The notes under the pieces are model-generated. The model had not been told where the DNA came from. It was given only the letters and a program-made list of their open reading frames with translations, and searched no databases. Below, in pieces: positions 1-7,658 of a DNA stretch of 14,921 nucleotides; the first letter of the stretch is position 1; the number at the start of each line of letters is the position of its first letter. This stretch comes from an uncultured beta proteobacterium (GTDB taxonomy: Bacteria > Pseudomonadota > Gammaproteobacteria > Burkholderiales > Burkholderiaceae_C): NCBI GenBank assembly GCA_903840825.1, contig CAIMHL010000486.1, positions 1-14,921 of the forward strand, in the 5' to 3' direction. The position numbers and the translations under genes were made by a program.

Positions 1-189
1 ACGCTGCAGCTGGCCACGCCCCTGCGCCGCCAGGTTGATTTGGATTCCATGGACTGGCTGAATTTCTTGATCAGCCTGCACCAGCATTTTGGTGTGACTA
101 TCCCGGAATCGGACTATGCCCAGCTCGTCAGCTTGAATGACGTGGTCAACTACCTGCAAGCCAAGTTGGCTGGTACCAAAGCTGTTTAA
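1..189 (+). CDS. Acyl carrier protein, C-terminal part (5' end outside window)
   Basis: The open frame from the first base to TAA at 187-189 encodes 62 residues, including DLDSMDW. This is the phosphopantetheine attachment motif of acyl carrier proteins, with the modified serine at residue 16 of the visible part. The helical pattern that follows (LNFLISLHQHFGV, then SLNDVVNYLQAKL near the end) fits helices II to IV of an ACP. The start lies upstream of the window, so full length is unknown. It would carry acyl groups as thioesters on a 4'-phosphopantetheine arm in the cytoplasm. Whether it is a housekeeping ACP or a specialised one cannot be told, because its operon partners lie outside. Its stop codon interleaves with that of the convergent nitroreductase gene. 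Confidence 0.85.
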   Translation, partial: TLQLATPLRRQVDLDSMDWLNFLISLHQHFGVTIPESDYAQLVSLNDVVNYLQAKLAGTKAV

Positions 190-836
190 GCCGCTTTAGG
201 CTTGCCCACCGTTTGCGACAGCAAGACCTGCTGGTCGGTGTTCAAGCCCATGGCATGCGCCAGCGCATCACGGTCCAGCCAGGCCCGAATGACGGTAGCC
301 AGGCCTGCTGAGGCGCAAAAAAGATATACGTTTTGCGCCATAGCCCCTGCCGCCGCGGATGCAAATGCAGCCCGCTGTGCGGCGGGCACCAACTTCATGC
401 GGGCAAAGTCGGCCACAAAGACCAAATCAAGCGGTGCGTTGTCCACAAAATCTTGGTAGCCCGTGACACGGCGGACATCGGTAGCGCTGATCAGGTGCAA
501 GGCATGCGTTGGCGCGTCGTAGCAATACAAGCCCTCTGGCAAGGCCAAATAGACCATCACTTCTTGCGAGTTCATCGCGCTCGGTGTGGTTCTGCCGCCC
601 AGTTTGTCGCGGTTAATGCCCCCCGCTGCCCATAAAAGGTTAGACAAGGTCTGCGGTTCTAGCGGCGCAGGGTCAAACGCGCGGGCAGACTGGCGCCTGG
701 CCAGTGTCTGCATCAGGGGCAGGCCGCCTTCCTTGTCGGGGGGCGGGAGTTGAGTGGTCTTGATGGAGGTGCCGATAGCTGGCAAGGGCTTGAGTTGTCC
801 GATCAATCCTTGTGCCATTTTGGTCAGTGTGTTCAT
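186..836 (-). CDS. Nitroreductase-family (SagB-like) flavoprotein
   Basis: This 216-residue protein resembles small FMN-dependent nitroreductases. It has the N-terminal RRQSAR segment (about residues 47-52), which in the family contacts the FMN phosphate, followed by LSNLLWAAGGINR and TTPSAMNSQEVMVYLA, the usual layout of the fold. An Ala-rich helix (AAAGAMAQNVYLFCASAGLATVIR) forms the dimer and flavin-binding part. An in-frame ATG at 872 exists, but the ATG at 836 is preceded by AGGGAGA at ideal spacing, so 836 is used here. Family members reduce nitro groups, quinones or other acceptors with NAD(P)H; the substrate cannot be predicted. It lies downstream of the lipoprotein gene on the same strand (58-bp gap) and may be cotranscribed with it. 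No tie to the phosphonate genes is visible. Confidence 0.8.
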   Translation of the reverse strand: MNTLTKMAQGLIGQLKPLPAIGTSIKTTQLPPPDKEGGLPLMQTLARRQSARAFDPAPLEPQTLSNLLWAAGGINRDKLGGRTTPSAMNSQEVMVYLALPEGLYCYDAPTHALHLISATDVRRVTGYQDFVDNAPLDLVFVADFARMKLVPAAQRAAFASAAAGAMAQNVYLFCASAGLATVIRAWLDRDALAHAMGLNTDQQVLLSQTVGKPKAA

Positions 837-894
837 GGTTCTCCCTGGATAAAAATGTGTGGTTGACGTCAAGCCCTGTCAGTTCCACTCGCCG

Positions 895-1395
895 CTACTT
901 GCTTGCAAAAACAGCCCGTACCGTCCTTGCGCCCGAGAGTTGGCATTCGCCCTCACCACCGCCAGACATGCCGCGCATGGGCGCCATCAGGTGAAAGCGG
1001 CATCGCATTCGTTGCATGTCGGCGGATACCAACGTGGCGACCACCTTGCCCGAGTAGTGGGTGATGAATTGCGGGGTAGGGTAAGTGGGTGGCAAAGGCC
1101 CGCTCCAGTAAGGCCAATCACGCCAGCCGTGGTGCCAGTCGGTCCACAGTGGGCTGAGTGATTCGGCGCGGGTTTGTTGTGTGATCTGAAAAAACCTGCC
1201 CTGAAAAGTTGTACCTTCCATAGCGGCCAGCATGTCACCCGACATCCCCCCGTCGGTACTCGTCCAGCTAAAGGCAACAGGTTGTTCGGGCGCGCCTGCG
1301 GCTATCAATTGGCCAGCGCCCGTACCCACCGTGGTGCATCCCGTCAAAGCAAGCTGCAGCACCCCAAGTGCCATGACCCAGCGGACGCATTTCAT
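895..1395 (-). CDS. Hypothetical lipoprotein
   Basis: The 166-residue protein begins with a lipoprotein signal peptide: Lys/Arg near the N-terminus, a hydrophobic stretch, then the lipobox LTGC with the lipidated cysteine at residue 20. The mature part is Gly/Ala rich at first and then contains an aromatic segment (LWTDWHHGWRDWPYW) and a C-terminal beta-like region with MRCRFHLMAP and GGGEGECQL, where two cysteines could pair. I do not recognise a named family. An in-frame ATG at 1464 would add 23 residues before the signal peptide; the ATG at 1395 is preceded by GGGGAG at good spacing and puts the signal at the N-terminus, so it is preferred. The protein is probably anchored in the outer membrane facing the periplasm. 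Function unknown. Confidence 0.75.
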   Translation of the reverse strand: MKCVRWVMALGVLQLALTGCTTVGTGAGQLIAAGAPEQPVAFSWTSTDGGMSGDMLAAMEGTTFQGRFFQITQQTRAESLSPLWTDWHHGWRDWPYWSGPLPPTYPTPQFITHYSGKVVATLVSADMQRMRCRFHLMAPMRGMSGGGEGECQLSGARTVRAVFASK

Positions 1396-1659
1396 AAATA
1401 ACTCCCCAACAAATGAATCGAAGAGTTTGTAATTTATGGGTTTGGCGTTCCCAAGCGTTGACAAGCGTCAAGAAGGCAAACGGGCACAGCGACGCCCAAG
1501 CGACGCCTGTGAGATTGATCAAGCAGGCCGGTATCGTGTTTTTCCTAAGAATGCAGGATTCATGCAGATACTATTAAATCAATAGCTTCTTAAGAACGCC
1601 GATAAACGCTTTTAGCCTATTTTCATAATAAATTAAGTGATGCCATTAGAGCGCCATGC
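1396..1659. other. Non-coding gap between phosphonate operon and lipoprotein gene
   Basis: No convincing gene lies here. The part next to the lipoprotein gene must hold its promoter. It contains the perfect inverted repeat TTGAC-AAGC-GTCAA (1458-1471) and a short direct repeat GCGACGCC (1489-1496 and 1500-1507). The 1570-1625 part is AT-rich and repeat-like (separate entry). A 5-bp stem GCGCC/GGCGC (1651-1655, 1664-1668) overlaps the end of the transferase gene, but it has no T-run in either direction and is a poor terminator candidate. Confidence 0.5.
1570..1625. repeat. Possible degenerate Comamonadaceae intergenic repeat
   Basis: The stretch runs ACTATTAAATCAATAGCT, a short variable centre, then GCTTTTAGCCTATTTT. 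From memory, this layout (ATTAAA..ATAGCT, variable loop, GC..TAG.GCC.ATTT) is that of a short imperfect-palindrome repeat scattered between genes in Rhodoferax, Polaromonas and Acidovorax genomes. This copy is diverged: its arms pair poorly, though it contains a perfect 10-bp palindrome TTCTTAAGAA at 1587-1596. The identification rests on recalled resemblance only. Confidence 0.35.
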
Positions 1660-2307
1660 TCAAGGCGCATATTTGGCCAAAAAGGTTCGCAAATCTCTTA
1701 GCTCATGGCGTCGTTCGGTGAGGGTGTCGTGGTCCCAGTCCCACCAAGCCGTGGCTTCAACGGCTTGGGCAATCGCGCGTGAAAAGCGGTAGCGGATCAC
1801 CTTGGCGGCAACGCCACCCACGATGGCGTAAGGCGGCACATCTTTGGTCACGACTGCGTTGCTGCCCACGACAGCACCATTGCCTATACGGACACCGGGC
1901 ATGATCACCACGCCGTGACCAATCCAGGTGTCATGCCCGATGACCACACGCTGTCGGCGGCGCCAGGCAAAGAAATCAGCATCATCTGCCTCTGCCATGC
2001 CGTACAGGGTGGGTCGGTAAGTCATGTGGTGCAGAGTCGGGTATTCCAAGGGGTGAAAGCCCGGGTTGATGCGTACCATCGCGGCGATATTGGCAAACTT
2101 ACCTACATCGCACGACGCCAAATCACAAAAGTGCTGAACGTAGGCATAGTCATCCAAGTGGCAGTCGTCCAGACGTGTCTGCTCGCCGACCTGCGTATAA
2201 CGTCCAAATTTTGAATCTTGTACGGTGGTTGTTGCCGCCAGCGTAGGTGCAATACCCAAGCGGACAGGGGGCGGCAAGTTGTAGGCGGAAACGGTCGTGT
2301 GCGTCAT
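1660..2307 (-). CDS. Phosphonate-cluster hexapeptide-repeat acyltransferase
   Basis: This 215-residue protein is a left-handed beta-helix acyltransferase of the type found in phosphonate operons (phosphonate metabolism protein, transferase hexapeptide repeat family). Hexapeptide coils appear at about residues 26-80 and again at about 122-165 (IGHGVVIMPGVRIGNGAVVG, then VTKDVPPYAIVGGVAAKVIRYRF). Between them is a loop with NPGFHP; His85 sits where the catalytic base of xenobiotic and streptogramin acetyltransferases is found. It is the last gene of the phnG-M operon, 14 bp after phnM. The substrate is unproven. A reasonable idea is N-acetylation of aminoalkylphosphonates, the job of PhnO in E. 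coli, since no GNAT-type PhnO is in the window. The family call is firm, the role inferred. Confidence 0.85.
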   Translation of the reverse strand: MTHTTVSAYNLPPPVRLGIAPTLAATTTVQDSKFGRYTQVGEQTRLDDCHLDDYAYVQHFCDLASCDVGKFANIAAMVRINPGFHPLEYPTLHHMTYRPTLYGMAEADDADFFAWRRRQRVVIGHDTWIGHGVVIMPGVRIGNGAVVGSNAVVTKDVPPYAIVGGVAAKVIRYRFSRAIAQAVEATAWWDWDHDTLTERRHELRDLRTFLAKYAP

Positions 2308-2321
2308 TGGTGATCTTTGGC

Positions 2322-3464
2322 TCAGAAGGCGCGCTGCCCTGCCAATATGGTTTCCAGCACCACCGGCATTTGGGCGCGGTTCATCCGCACGCGCAACAGG
2401 TCCGCGCGCTGACCTGGTGCCACCTCGCCCCGGTCATTCAGGCCAATAGCCCGCGCCGGGTTGCGGGTCACGGTGCGAACCGCTTTGGGCAAGCTCCAGC
2501 TGTCAAGTTTGCCCAGCATGAAGGTGGCCATCAAGAGGCTGCTGGGCACATAGTCGGAGGAGAAGATATCGAGCAAATCGTGCTGGGCCAATTCCAGCGC
2601 CGAGACGTTGCCGGAATGTGATCCGCCCTGAACCATATTGGGCCCCCCCATGATGATGGCCATGCCCGCATCACGGGCGGCTTGGGCCGCAGCTACCGTG
2701 GTGGGGAATTCCGACATACCAACGCCTTCGGCCACCGCCAATTCCACATCACTGAGCAGCGTGTCGTCATGGCTGGCTAGGGGAATGCCCAGCGCCTTGA
2801 TCGCTTTGACGATGACTTGACGGTGCGGCAGTGCAAAGTTCAGCTGGTCTTCCTTGCGCTTGGCAATCATGGCTTCAAAGTCCACATCACTGTAGCTGCC
2901 GTTGCGCTCGGTGTAGCGGCGGTAGCTTTTCAAATTGCGCCATTGGCGCTGACCGGGTGTGTGGTCCATGACGCTGACGAGTCGCAGGAGCGAGTCGTTT
3001 TGGTATTGGTGGAAAACCTCCAAAATGTCGGGTGCCGACACCTCGCAGCGCAAGTGCAGCAGATGTTCCACGCGCATCAGGCCTTCGTCGTTGCAATCGT
3101 GCAAGGCGGCAATCGAGGTGTGCTGCGTCTGGCTACGGGCACCGCCTTCATCGAGGTCACCAATCACGACAGAATCGAGCACGGTGGTGATGCCTGCCGC
3201 CGCACATTGGGCGTCATGCACCGTCATGGCAGCATGGGGGTTCCATAAAACACCGGGCCGGGGGGAAAGATGTTTTTCCAGGTTGTCGGTGTGCAGTTCC
3301 ACAAGGCCGGGCATGAGCCAGTCGCCGGCCCAGTCTTCTGCGCCCAGCGCTGCGGTGTTGCCCCGGTCGACGGCACGAATGAAGCCTTCTTCAATCAGCA
3401 CAGTGCCTGTAAATTCTTCATCTGCCGCAACGATGCGGGCGTTTTTAATAATGCGTTGGTTCAT
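2322..3464 (-). CDS. phnM: PhnM, ribosyl-phosphonate triphosphate diphosphohydrolase
   Basis: PhnM is an amidohydrolase-superfamily enzyme of the C-P lyase pathway. It removes pyrophosphate from alpha-D-ribose 1-phosphonate 5-triphosphate, leaving the 5-monophosphate that PhnJ uses. The 380-residue protein opens like family members (NQRIIKNARIVAADEEF) and has the metal-binding strand GLVELHTDN with His58 and Asp60. LASHDDTL and IIMGGPN further along, and the C-terminal TRNPARAIGL...G...PGQRADLL segment, are typical. The frame is open to an ATG at 3587, but that start lies inside phnL. The ATG at 3464 gives E. coli-like length and a 19-bp gap after phnL, with a weak AGAAAG upstream. Cytoplasmic. 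Confidence 0.96.
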   Translation of the reverse strand: MNQRIIKNARIVAADEEFTGTVLIEEGFIRAVDRGNTAALGAEDWAGDWLMPGLVELHTDNLEKHLSPRPGVLWNPHAAMTVHDAQCAAAGITTVLDSVVIGDLDEGGARSQTQHTSIAALHDCNDEGLMRVEHLLHLRCEVSAPDILEVFHQYQNDSLLRLVSVMDHTPGQRQWRNLKSYRRYTERNGSYSDVDFEAMIAKRKEDQLNFALPHRQVIVKAIKALGIPLASHDDTLLSDVELAVAEGVGMSEFPTTVAAAQAARDAGMAIIMGGPNMVQGGSHSGNVSALELAQHDLLDIFSSDYVPSSLLMATFMLGKLDSWSLPKAVRTVTRNPARAIGLNDRGEVAPGQRADLLRVRMNRAQMPVVLETILAGQRAF

Positions 3465-3483
3465 GGCGTAACTTTCTTGATAA

Positions 3484-4182
3484 TCAAATTGGGTTTTTAA
3501 ATTGCTCAACATCAAAGCAGCGGGTAGCGACGGCATGGCGCACTTCATCGTCATGAAAAATGCCCACGATGGCGCAGCCCTTGGCACGCGCCGCCTGAAT
3601 GAGGTCTACCACCACACGCCTGTTGTCCGCGTCTAAAGAGGCCGTGGGCTCATCGAGTAGCAGCACCGGCGAATCAGCGATCATGCCGTGGGCAATGTTG
3701 ACTCGTTGCTGCTCACCGCCCGAAAAAGTGGCCGGTGGCAGGTGCCACAAATGCTCATGCAAGTTCAAGCGCTGCAACCACTGGGCAGCACGGGCGCGGG
3801 CCTCCTCGGCGCCAACGCCGAGACGGCGCAGCGGGTCGGCGACGATGTCAAGCGTGGAGACGCGGGGAATTACGCGCAAAAACTGCGAGACATAGCCCAG
3901 TGTGCGGCGGCGTACGTCATACACATCACGCGCCTCAGCCTTGGCCAGGCTCACCCATTCGCCTTGATGCTGGATGCGCACATCGCCATCGGTGGCGCCG
4001 TAGTTGCCATACAAGCAGCGCAGCAAAGAGCTTTTCCCGCTGCCCGAGTGACCCGTCAGGGCCAGGCACTCACCGGCATGTACCTGCAGGTTGATCCCTG
4101 AGAAAACAGGTAATTGCAGGCCGCCCCGTCCGTGCAGGGTAAAGGTTTTTGACAAAGCGGTCGTTTCAAGTGCAAGGTTCAT
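3484..4182 (-). CDS. phnL: PhnL, ABC-type ATPase of the C-P lyase system
   Basis: This 232-residue ABC ATPase is not a transport component. With PhnG, PhnH and PhnI it supports the reaction that couples a phosphonate to C1 of the ribose of ATP with loss of adenine, and it can join the C-P lyase core complex with PhnK. Visible motifs are Walker A GHSGSGKS (44-51), Q-loop Gln100, signature FSGGEQQR (153-160) and Walker B VLLLDEP (173-179). The order directly after phnK and before phnM, and the protein's ends, fit PhnL rather than a second PhnK. It lies 21 bp after phnK. No convincing Shine-Dalgarno sequence precedes its ATG, so translation may depend on coupling. Confidence 0.95.
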   Translation of the reverse strand: MNLALETTALSKTFTLHGRGGLQLPVFSGINLQVHAGECLALTGHSGSGKSSLLRCLYGNYGATDGDVRIQHQGEWVSLAKAEARDVYDVRRRTLGYVSQFLRVIPRVSTLDIVADPLRRLGVGAEEARARAAQWLQRLNLHEHLWHLPPATFSGGEQQRVNIAHGMIADSPVLLLDEPTASLDADNRRVVVDLIQAARAKGCAIVGIFHDDEVRHAVATRCFDVEQFKNPI

Positions 4183-4203
4183 ATAGATAGGCGTGTGAGA
4201 AGT

Positions 4204-5010
4204 TCAGGGTGTCAAAACCGAGGAGACCAGCAACTGGGTGTACGGGTGTTGCGGGTCGTCCAGCAGACGATCCGTCAAACCTTGCTCCACCACGCAACCA
4301 TCCTTCATCACCAGCATGCGCTGGGCCAGCAGGCGTGCCACAGCCAGGTCGTGGGTGACCACGACGGCGGCCAGTTGCAATTCATCGACCAATTCGCGCA
4401 ACAAATCGAGCAAGCGCGCTTGCACCGATACATCCAAGCCGGTGGTGGGTTCGTCCATAAAAACAAGGCGCGGGTGCGTCACCAGGTTGCGTGCAATTTG
4501 CAGCCTTTGCTGCATGCCGCCTGAGTAGGTGGCCGGCAGGTCATCAATACGGCTGGTATCAAGCTCAACGCGCTGCATCCAATTGATAGCCTCGCTGCGC
4601 AGATTTTCGTAATGCCTAGCACCCAGGGCCATCAGCCGCTCGCCAATATTGGCGCCGCCTGAGACGTTCATGCGCAGCCCATCGCGTGCATGCTGCTCAA
4701 CAAAACCCCAGTCTGTGCGCGCCAACCAGCGCAGGCGCGCTTGAGACATATTCGCCAGATCGAGCAGGCCTGATGGCTCGCTGGCAGTTTCTGTTTTTAC
4801 GTCGTAATGCACCGACCCCTCATCACAGGCATGGCGCGCAGCCAGCAAGCGCAACAAGGTACTCTTGCCAGAGCCAGACTCGCCCACCACCGCCAATACT
4901 TCACCCGGGTACAAGTCAAAGCTGACCCCGCGACAAGCCCAGCGGGGCTGGCCCTGGTGAATAAAATATTTCCCGACCTGTCTGGCCGATAACAACACGG
5001 GTGATTTCAT
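4204..5010 (-). CDS. phnK: PhnK, ABC-type subunit of C-P lyase
   Basis: PhnK is the ABC-ATPase subunit that binds the PhnG-H-I-J core complex through PhnJ; ATP-driven conformational change is thought to open the PhnJ active site. The 268-residue protein has Walker A GESGSGKS (43-50), a Q-loop glutamine at 106, signature YSGGMQQR (162-169) and Walker B LVFMDEP (182-188). Its C-terminal DRLLDDPQHPYTQLLVSSVL resembles the tail of oligopeptide-type ABC ATPases, as PhnK proteins do. The start overlaps the phnJ stop as ATGA, with a strong GGGGAGG site inside the end of phnJ, so the two are translationally coupled. Confidence 0.96.
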   Translation of the reverse strand: MKSPVLLSARQVGKYFIHQGQPRWACRGVSFDLYPGEVLAVVGESGSGKSTLLRLLAARHACDEGSVHYDVKTETASEPSGLLDLANMSQARLRWLARTDWGFVEQHARDGLRMNVSGGANIGERLMALGARHYENLRSEAINWMQRVELDTSRIDDLPATYSGGMQQRLQIARNLVTHPRLVFMDEPTTGLDVSVQARLLDLLRELVDELQLAAVVVTHDLAVARLLAQRMLVMKDGCVVEQGLTDRLLDDPQHPYTQLLVSSVLTP

Positions 5011-5930
5011 GCCGCCTCCCCATGGGTCGTCAAGGTGCTGTCAAGCGTTGTTGCCAGCGCATCTTTAAGTTGCACGGCTTGCTGCCCGCCGACGTGCCCT
5101 GCCGCGCGGCGCTCTTCACAGTAATCGCTGTCCGAGCATACAAACAGCCGACTTCCCGCGTCGTCCACAATCATCTCGTCGAGGTAACTCTCAGCAGAGC
5201 CGCACAAGGCGCAGGCATGGTCCCAGCGCTGAATCTCAAACGGATGATCCTCAAAATCAAGGCTGCGAACTGGGGTGTAGGGCGGTATCGCGTAGAGCCG
5301 CTTTTCGCGGCCTGCGCCAAAGAGTTGCAAAGCCGGGTTCATGTGCATTTTTGGGTTGTCGAACTTGGGGATGGGCGAGGGGGACATCAGGTAGCGCTCG
5401 TTCACCATCACCGGGTAGTCATAAGCCCGTGTGATCGCGCCCAGTTGAGCGATGTCCTCATAAAGACGAACGTGCATCAAGCCATACTCTGAGAGGGCGT
5501 GCATCTTGATGGTTTCCTGGCGACTGGGCTCTAGTTTGGAGAGTGGCTCAGGCATGGGGACCTGATAAATCAGAATTTGAGACGCCGTCAATGGCAACTC
5601 AGGAATGCGGTGGCGGGTTTGAATAAGCGTGGCCTCCGCCGTTTTTTCGGTGGTTTTCACGCCCGTCGTGCGAGCAAAAAATCGCCTGATATTGACCGCG
5701 TTGGTGGTGTCATCTGCTCCCTGGTCGATGACCTTGAGCACATCCTCGCGGCCGATGATGCTGGCGGTAATTTGCACGCCGCCGGTGCCCCAACCATAAG
5801 CAAAGGGCATCTCGCGCGAGCCAAAGGGGACTTGGTAGCCTGGCACAGCCACTGCTTTAAGCAGGGCCCGACGAATCCTCTTCTTGGTTCGTTCGTCCAG
5901 AAAGGCGAAGTTGTAGTTTGAATCGATCAT
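5007..5930 (-). CDS. phnJ: PhnJ, C-P lyase catalytic radical SAM subunit
   Basis: PhnJ cleaves the C-P bond of alpha-D-ribose 1-phosphonate 5-phosphate by radical chemistry, releasing the alkane (methane from methylphosphonate) and 5-phosphoribosyl 1,2-cyclic phosphate. It carries a [4Fe-4S] cluster on an unusual CX2CX21CX5C motif, seen here as Cys240, Cys243, Cys265 and Cys271 (HACALCGS and FVCSDSDYC). Gly31 in PGYQVPFG matches the glycine proposed to carry the glycyl radical in E. coli. Long conserved stretches include ADDTTNAV, TLIQTRHRIPE and PSPIPKFDNPKM. The frame extends to 5960, but the ATG at 5930 forms ATGA with the phnI stop and has AAGGAAG upstream, giving 307 residues. The active-site set looks complete. 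Confidence 0.98.
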   Translation of the reverse strand: MIDSNYNFAFLDERTKKRIRRALLKAVAVPGYQVPFGSREMPFAYGWGTGGVQITASIIGREDVLKVIDQGADDTTNAVNIRRFFARTTGVKTTEKTAEATLIQTRHRIPELPLTASQILIYQVPMPEPLSKLEPSRQETIKMHALSEYGLMHVRLYEDIAQLGAITRAYDYPVMVNERYLMSPSPIPKFDNPKMHMNPALQLFGAGREKRLYAIPPYTPVRSLDFEDHPFEIQRWDHACALCGSAESYLDEMIVDDAGSRLFVCSDSDYCEERRAAGHVGGQQAVQLKDALATTLDSTLTTHGEAA

Positions 5931-7057
5931 GGGGCTTCCTTCTTGGCCGTAGCGTGACACTGGCGTAACTTTCTGACCAACTCCAATTCGGCTTGAAAGT
6001 CCACGTAATGGGGGAGCTTCAAGTGTTGAACAAAGCCTGAGGCTTCTACGTTGTCCGCATGGGACAGCACAAACTCGGCATCTTGTGCAGGCGCCACTTT
6101 TGTTTCGCCCAGTTCATCGGCGCGCAGGGACCGGTCCACCAAGGCCATGGCCATGGTTTTGCGCTCAGAACCGCCAAAGGCCAGACCGTAGCCTTGGGTA
6201 AATTGGGGCGGCACGTCGCGGCTGCCGCTGAACTGATTGATCATCTGGCACTCGGTGATCTCCAAATCGCCTATATCAATCTCAAACCCCAGCTCATCGG
6301 GCACCAGTTCTACGCTGACAAAGCCACGTCTGATCTCGCCTGCAAAGGGGTGCGAGTTGGCATAGCCGCGCTGGGTTGAGTAGCCCATGGCCAGTAACCA
6401 ACCTTCATCACCACGGGCCAGTGCTTGCAGGCGCAGGGCTCGGTCAGCGGGGAACATCAGGGGGTCTCGCGTTAGGTCACCCGGCGGGGCTGCCATTTCA
6501 GGCTGCGGTGTTTCCAGCAGGCCCTCGCGCGCCAGAAGGTCGTTGATTCGCGGCACGATGGACGAGGTGCTACTGGGCGCGGTATCGCTGGCTTGCACTG
6601 CGACATGCGTTGGGTGATTGCCCGGCAATGGGGCTTCACGGTACCCCTCTTCCGCCAACAGTGCAAAGTCCAGCAGGCGCTGGGTGTAGTCGTAAGTAGG
6701 TCCTAATAGTTGTCCGCCAGGGACTTCTTTGAACGTGGCAGAAATTCGCCTTAGCAAAGTAATGCGCGCGGTGTCCAGTGGCTCGCTATAGCCTAGCCGC
6801 GGCAAGGTAGTGCGGTAAGCACGCAGCAGAAAAATGGCTTCTACCAAATCGCCGCTGGATTGTTTGATGGCCAGGGCAGCCAACTCCGGATCAAACAGGG
6901 AGCCCTCGCTCATCACGCGGTCAACCGCCAATGAGAGTTGTTCCTGAATCTGTGCAACGGTGAGCGCCGCAATGCCCGTATCGCCCCGCCTCTGATCATC
7001 CAGCAAACGCCATGAACTCTCGATGGCAGCAGCCCCGCCTTTGACAGCTACGTACAT
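5927..7057 (-). CDS. phnI: PhnI, catalytic subunit of ribosyl-phosphonate triphosphate synthase
   Basis: PhnI is the subunit that, with PhnG, PhnH and PhnL, displaces adenine from ATP by the phosphonate, giving alpha-D-ribose 1-phosphonate 5-triphosphate. The 376-residue protein starts with MYVAVKGG..AI..SW, the family N-terminus. It contains LARGDEGWLLAMGYSTQRGYANSHPFAGEIR and GEIEITECQMINQF-like segments (here GDLEITECQMINQF) near residues 225-290, and ends with HVxLPHYVDFQAELELVR-like sequence. It is slightly longer than the E. coli protein (about 354). The ATG at 7057 follows AAGGAG at ideal spacing and lies 1 bp after the phnH stop; its own stop overlaps the phnJ start. Part of the G-H-I-J core complex. 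Confidence 0.97.
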   Translation of the reverse strand: MYVAVKGGAAAIESSWRLLDDQRRGDTGIAALTVAQIQEQLSLAVDRVMSEGSLFDPELAALAIKQSSGDLVEAIFLLRAYRTTLPRLGYSEPLDTARITLLRRISATFKEVPGGQLLGPTYDYTQRLLDFALLAEEGYREAPLPGNHPTHVAVQASDTAPSSTSSIVPRINDLLAREGLLETPQPEMAAPPGDLTRDPLMFPADRALRLQALARGDEGWLLAMGYSTQRGYANSHPFAGEIRRGFVSVELVPDELGFEIDIGDLEITECQMINQFSGSRDVPPQFTQGYGLAFGGSERKTMAMALVDRSLRADELGETKVAPAQDAEFVLSHADNVEASGFVQHLKLPHYVDFQAELELVRKLRQCHATAKKEAP

Positions 7058-7058
7058 G

Positions 7059-7658
7059 TCAGACTCCTTCCATTTGTGAAACGCGCGTGGTGCGGGGCAA
7101 GCCCAGCACAGAATCGCCGCAGGTGAAAATAATGTCTACCCCTTGGGGGAACAGAGAATGGTTGGATTGCCACTGCAGCCAGAAATCTGCGGACAAGCCT
7201 TGCAAGCTCACACGCTGGACATTGGCGATGCCCGGGCCTTGCCAATCAAGGTCCGGCCCGCCTGAGAGTGCGGGTAGCTCAATCAGCAGCGTGCTTGAGC
7301 GTTCAGGAAACTCAGCCGTTGCGAGTGCGAATTCATTGAGCGCCAAGGCGTCATCAAGCTGAGTGATCACGGCAAAGGCCGCTTTAGTTTTGTCTGCCGC
7401 CACCGTGGCACCCGTGTGAAAGCGCAACCAGTTTTGAAGCGCTTGTGCATCGCCTTGCCACCAGACCGGGGTTTCATCGTCACACAGGCTGAGTAAGAGG
7501 CGGGCCAAGGCGCCGCCCAGGGGGACACCCGGTAACGCAGCGCCCAGTGCCTGTGCTTGTCCAGGTCGTGACAAGGCATCCAGCACCCAACGAAACGCCT
7601 GCTGCGTGTCATGCACGCTGTCCGTTAATCCGGCCGCGAGTGTGTTCATATGATTCAT
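7059..7658 (-). CDS. phnH: PhnH, C-P lyase core complex subunit
   Basis: PhnH is a non-catalytic or structurally supporting subunit of the C-P lyase core, a PLP-transferase-like fold without cofactor, needed for the PhnI-driven first step. The 199-residue protein has the family start (DSVHDTQQAFRWVLDALSRPG), the GGALARLLLSLCDDETPVWW segment at about residues 47-67 and the C-terminal LFPQGVDIIFTCGDSVLGLPRTTRV pattern. The start at 7658 forms ATGA with the phnG stop and has GAGGTG four bases upstream; an internal ATG at 7649 is less well placed. Its stop lies 1 bp before the phnI start, so coupling with both neighbours is likely. Confidence 0.96.
   Translation of the reverse strand: MNHMNTLAAGLTDSVHDTQQAFRWVLDALSRPGQAQALGAALPGVPLGGALARLLLSLCDDETPVWWQGDAQALQNWLRFHTGATVAADKTKAAFAVITQLDDALALNEFALATAEFPERSSTLLIELPALSGGPDLDWQGPGIANVQRVSLQGLSADFWLQWQSNHSLFPQGVDIIFTCGDSVLGLPRTTRVSQMEGV

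Noticed and set aside
837..872. Upstream ATG for the nitroreductase
   Set aside because: The ATG at 836 has a strong, well-spaced AGGGAGA site; the longer start has none I can see.
1396..1464. Upstream ATG for the lipoprotein
   Set aside because: It would bury the signal peptide and lipobox 23 residues inside the protein; the ATG at 1395 follows GGGGAG.
1651..1668. GCGCC/GGCGC stem-loop as terminator of the phnG-M operon
   Set aside because: The stem has only 5 bp, overlaps the stop codon of the transferase gene, and has no T-run on either side.
2817..3248. 143-codon + strand open frame inside phnM (and similar frames opposite phnL, phnK and phnJ)
   Set aside because: It lies antisense to a strongly conserved enzyme gene, has no family resemblance, and such frames are expected opposite GC-rich coding DNA.
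3465..3587. N-terminal extension of PhnM by 41 residues from an ATG at 3587
   Set aside because: The added sequence overlaps the end of phnL by about 100 bp, and family members start at the NQRIIKNARIV segment.
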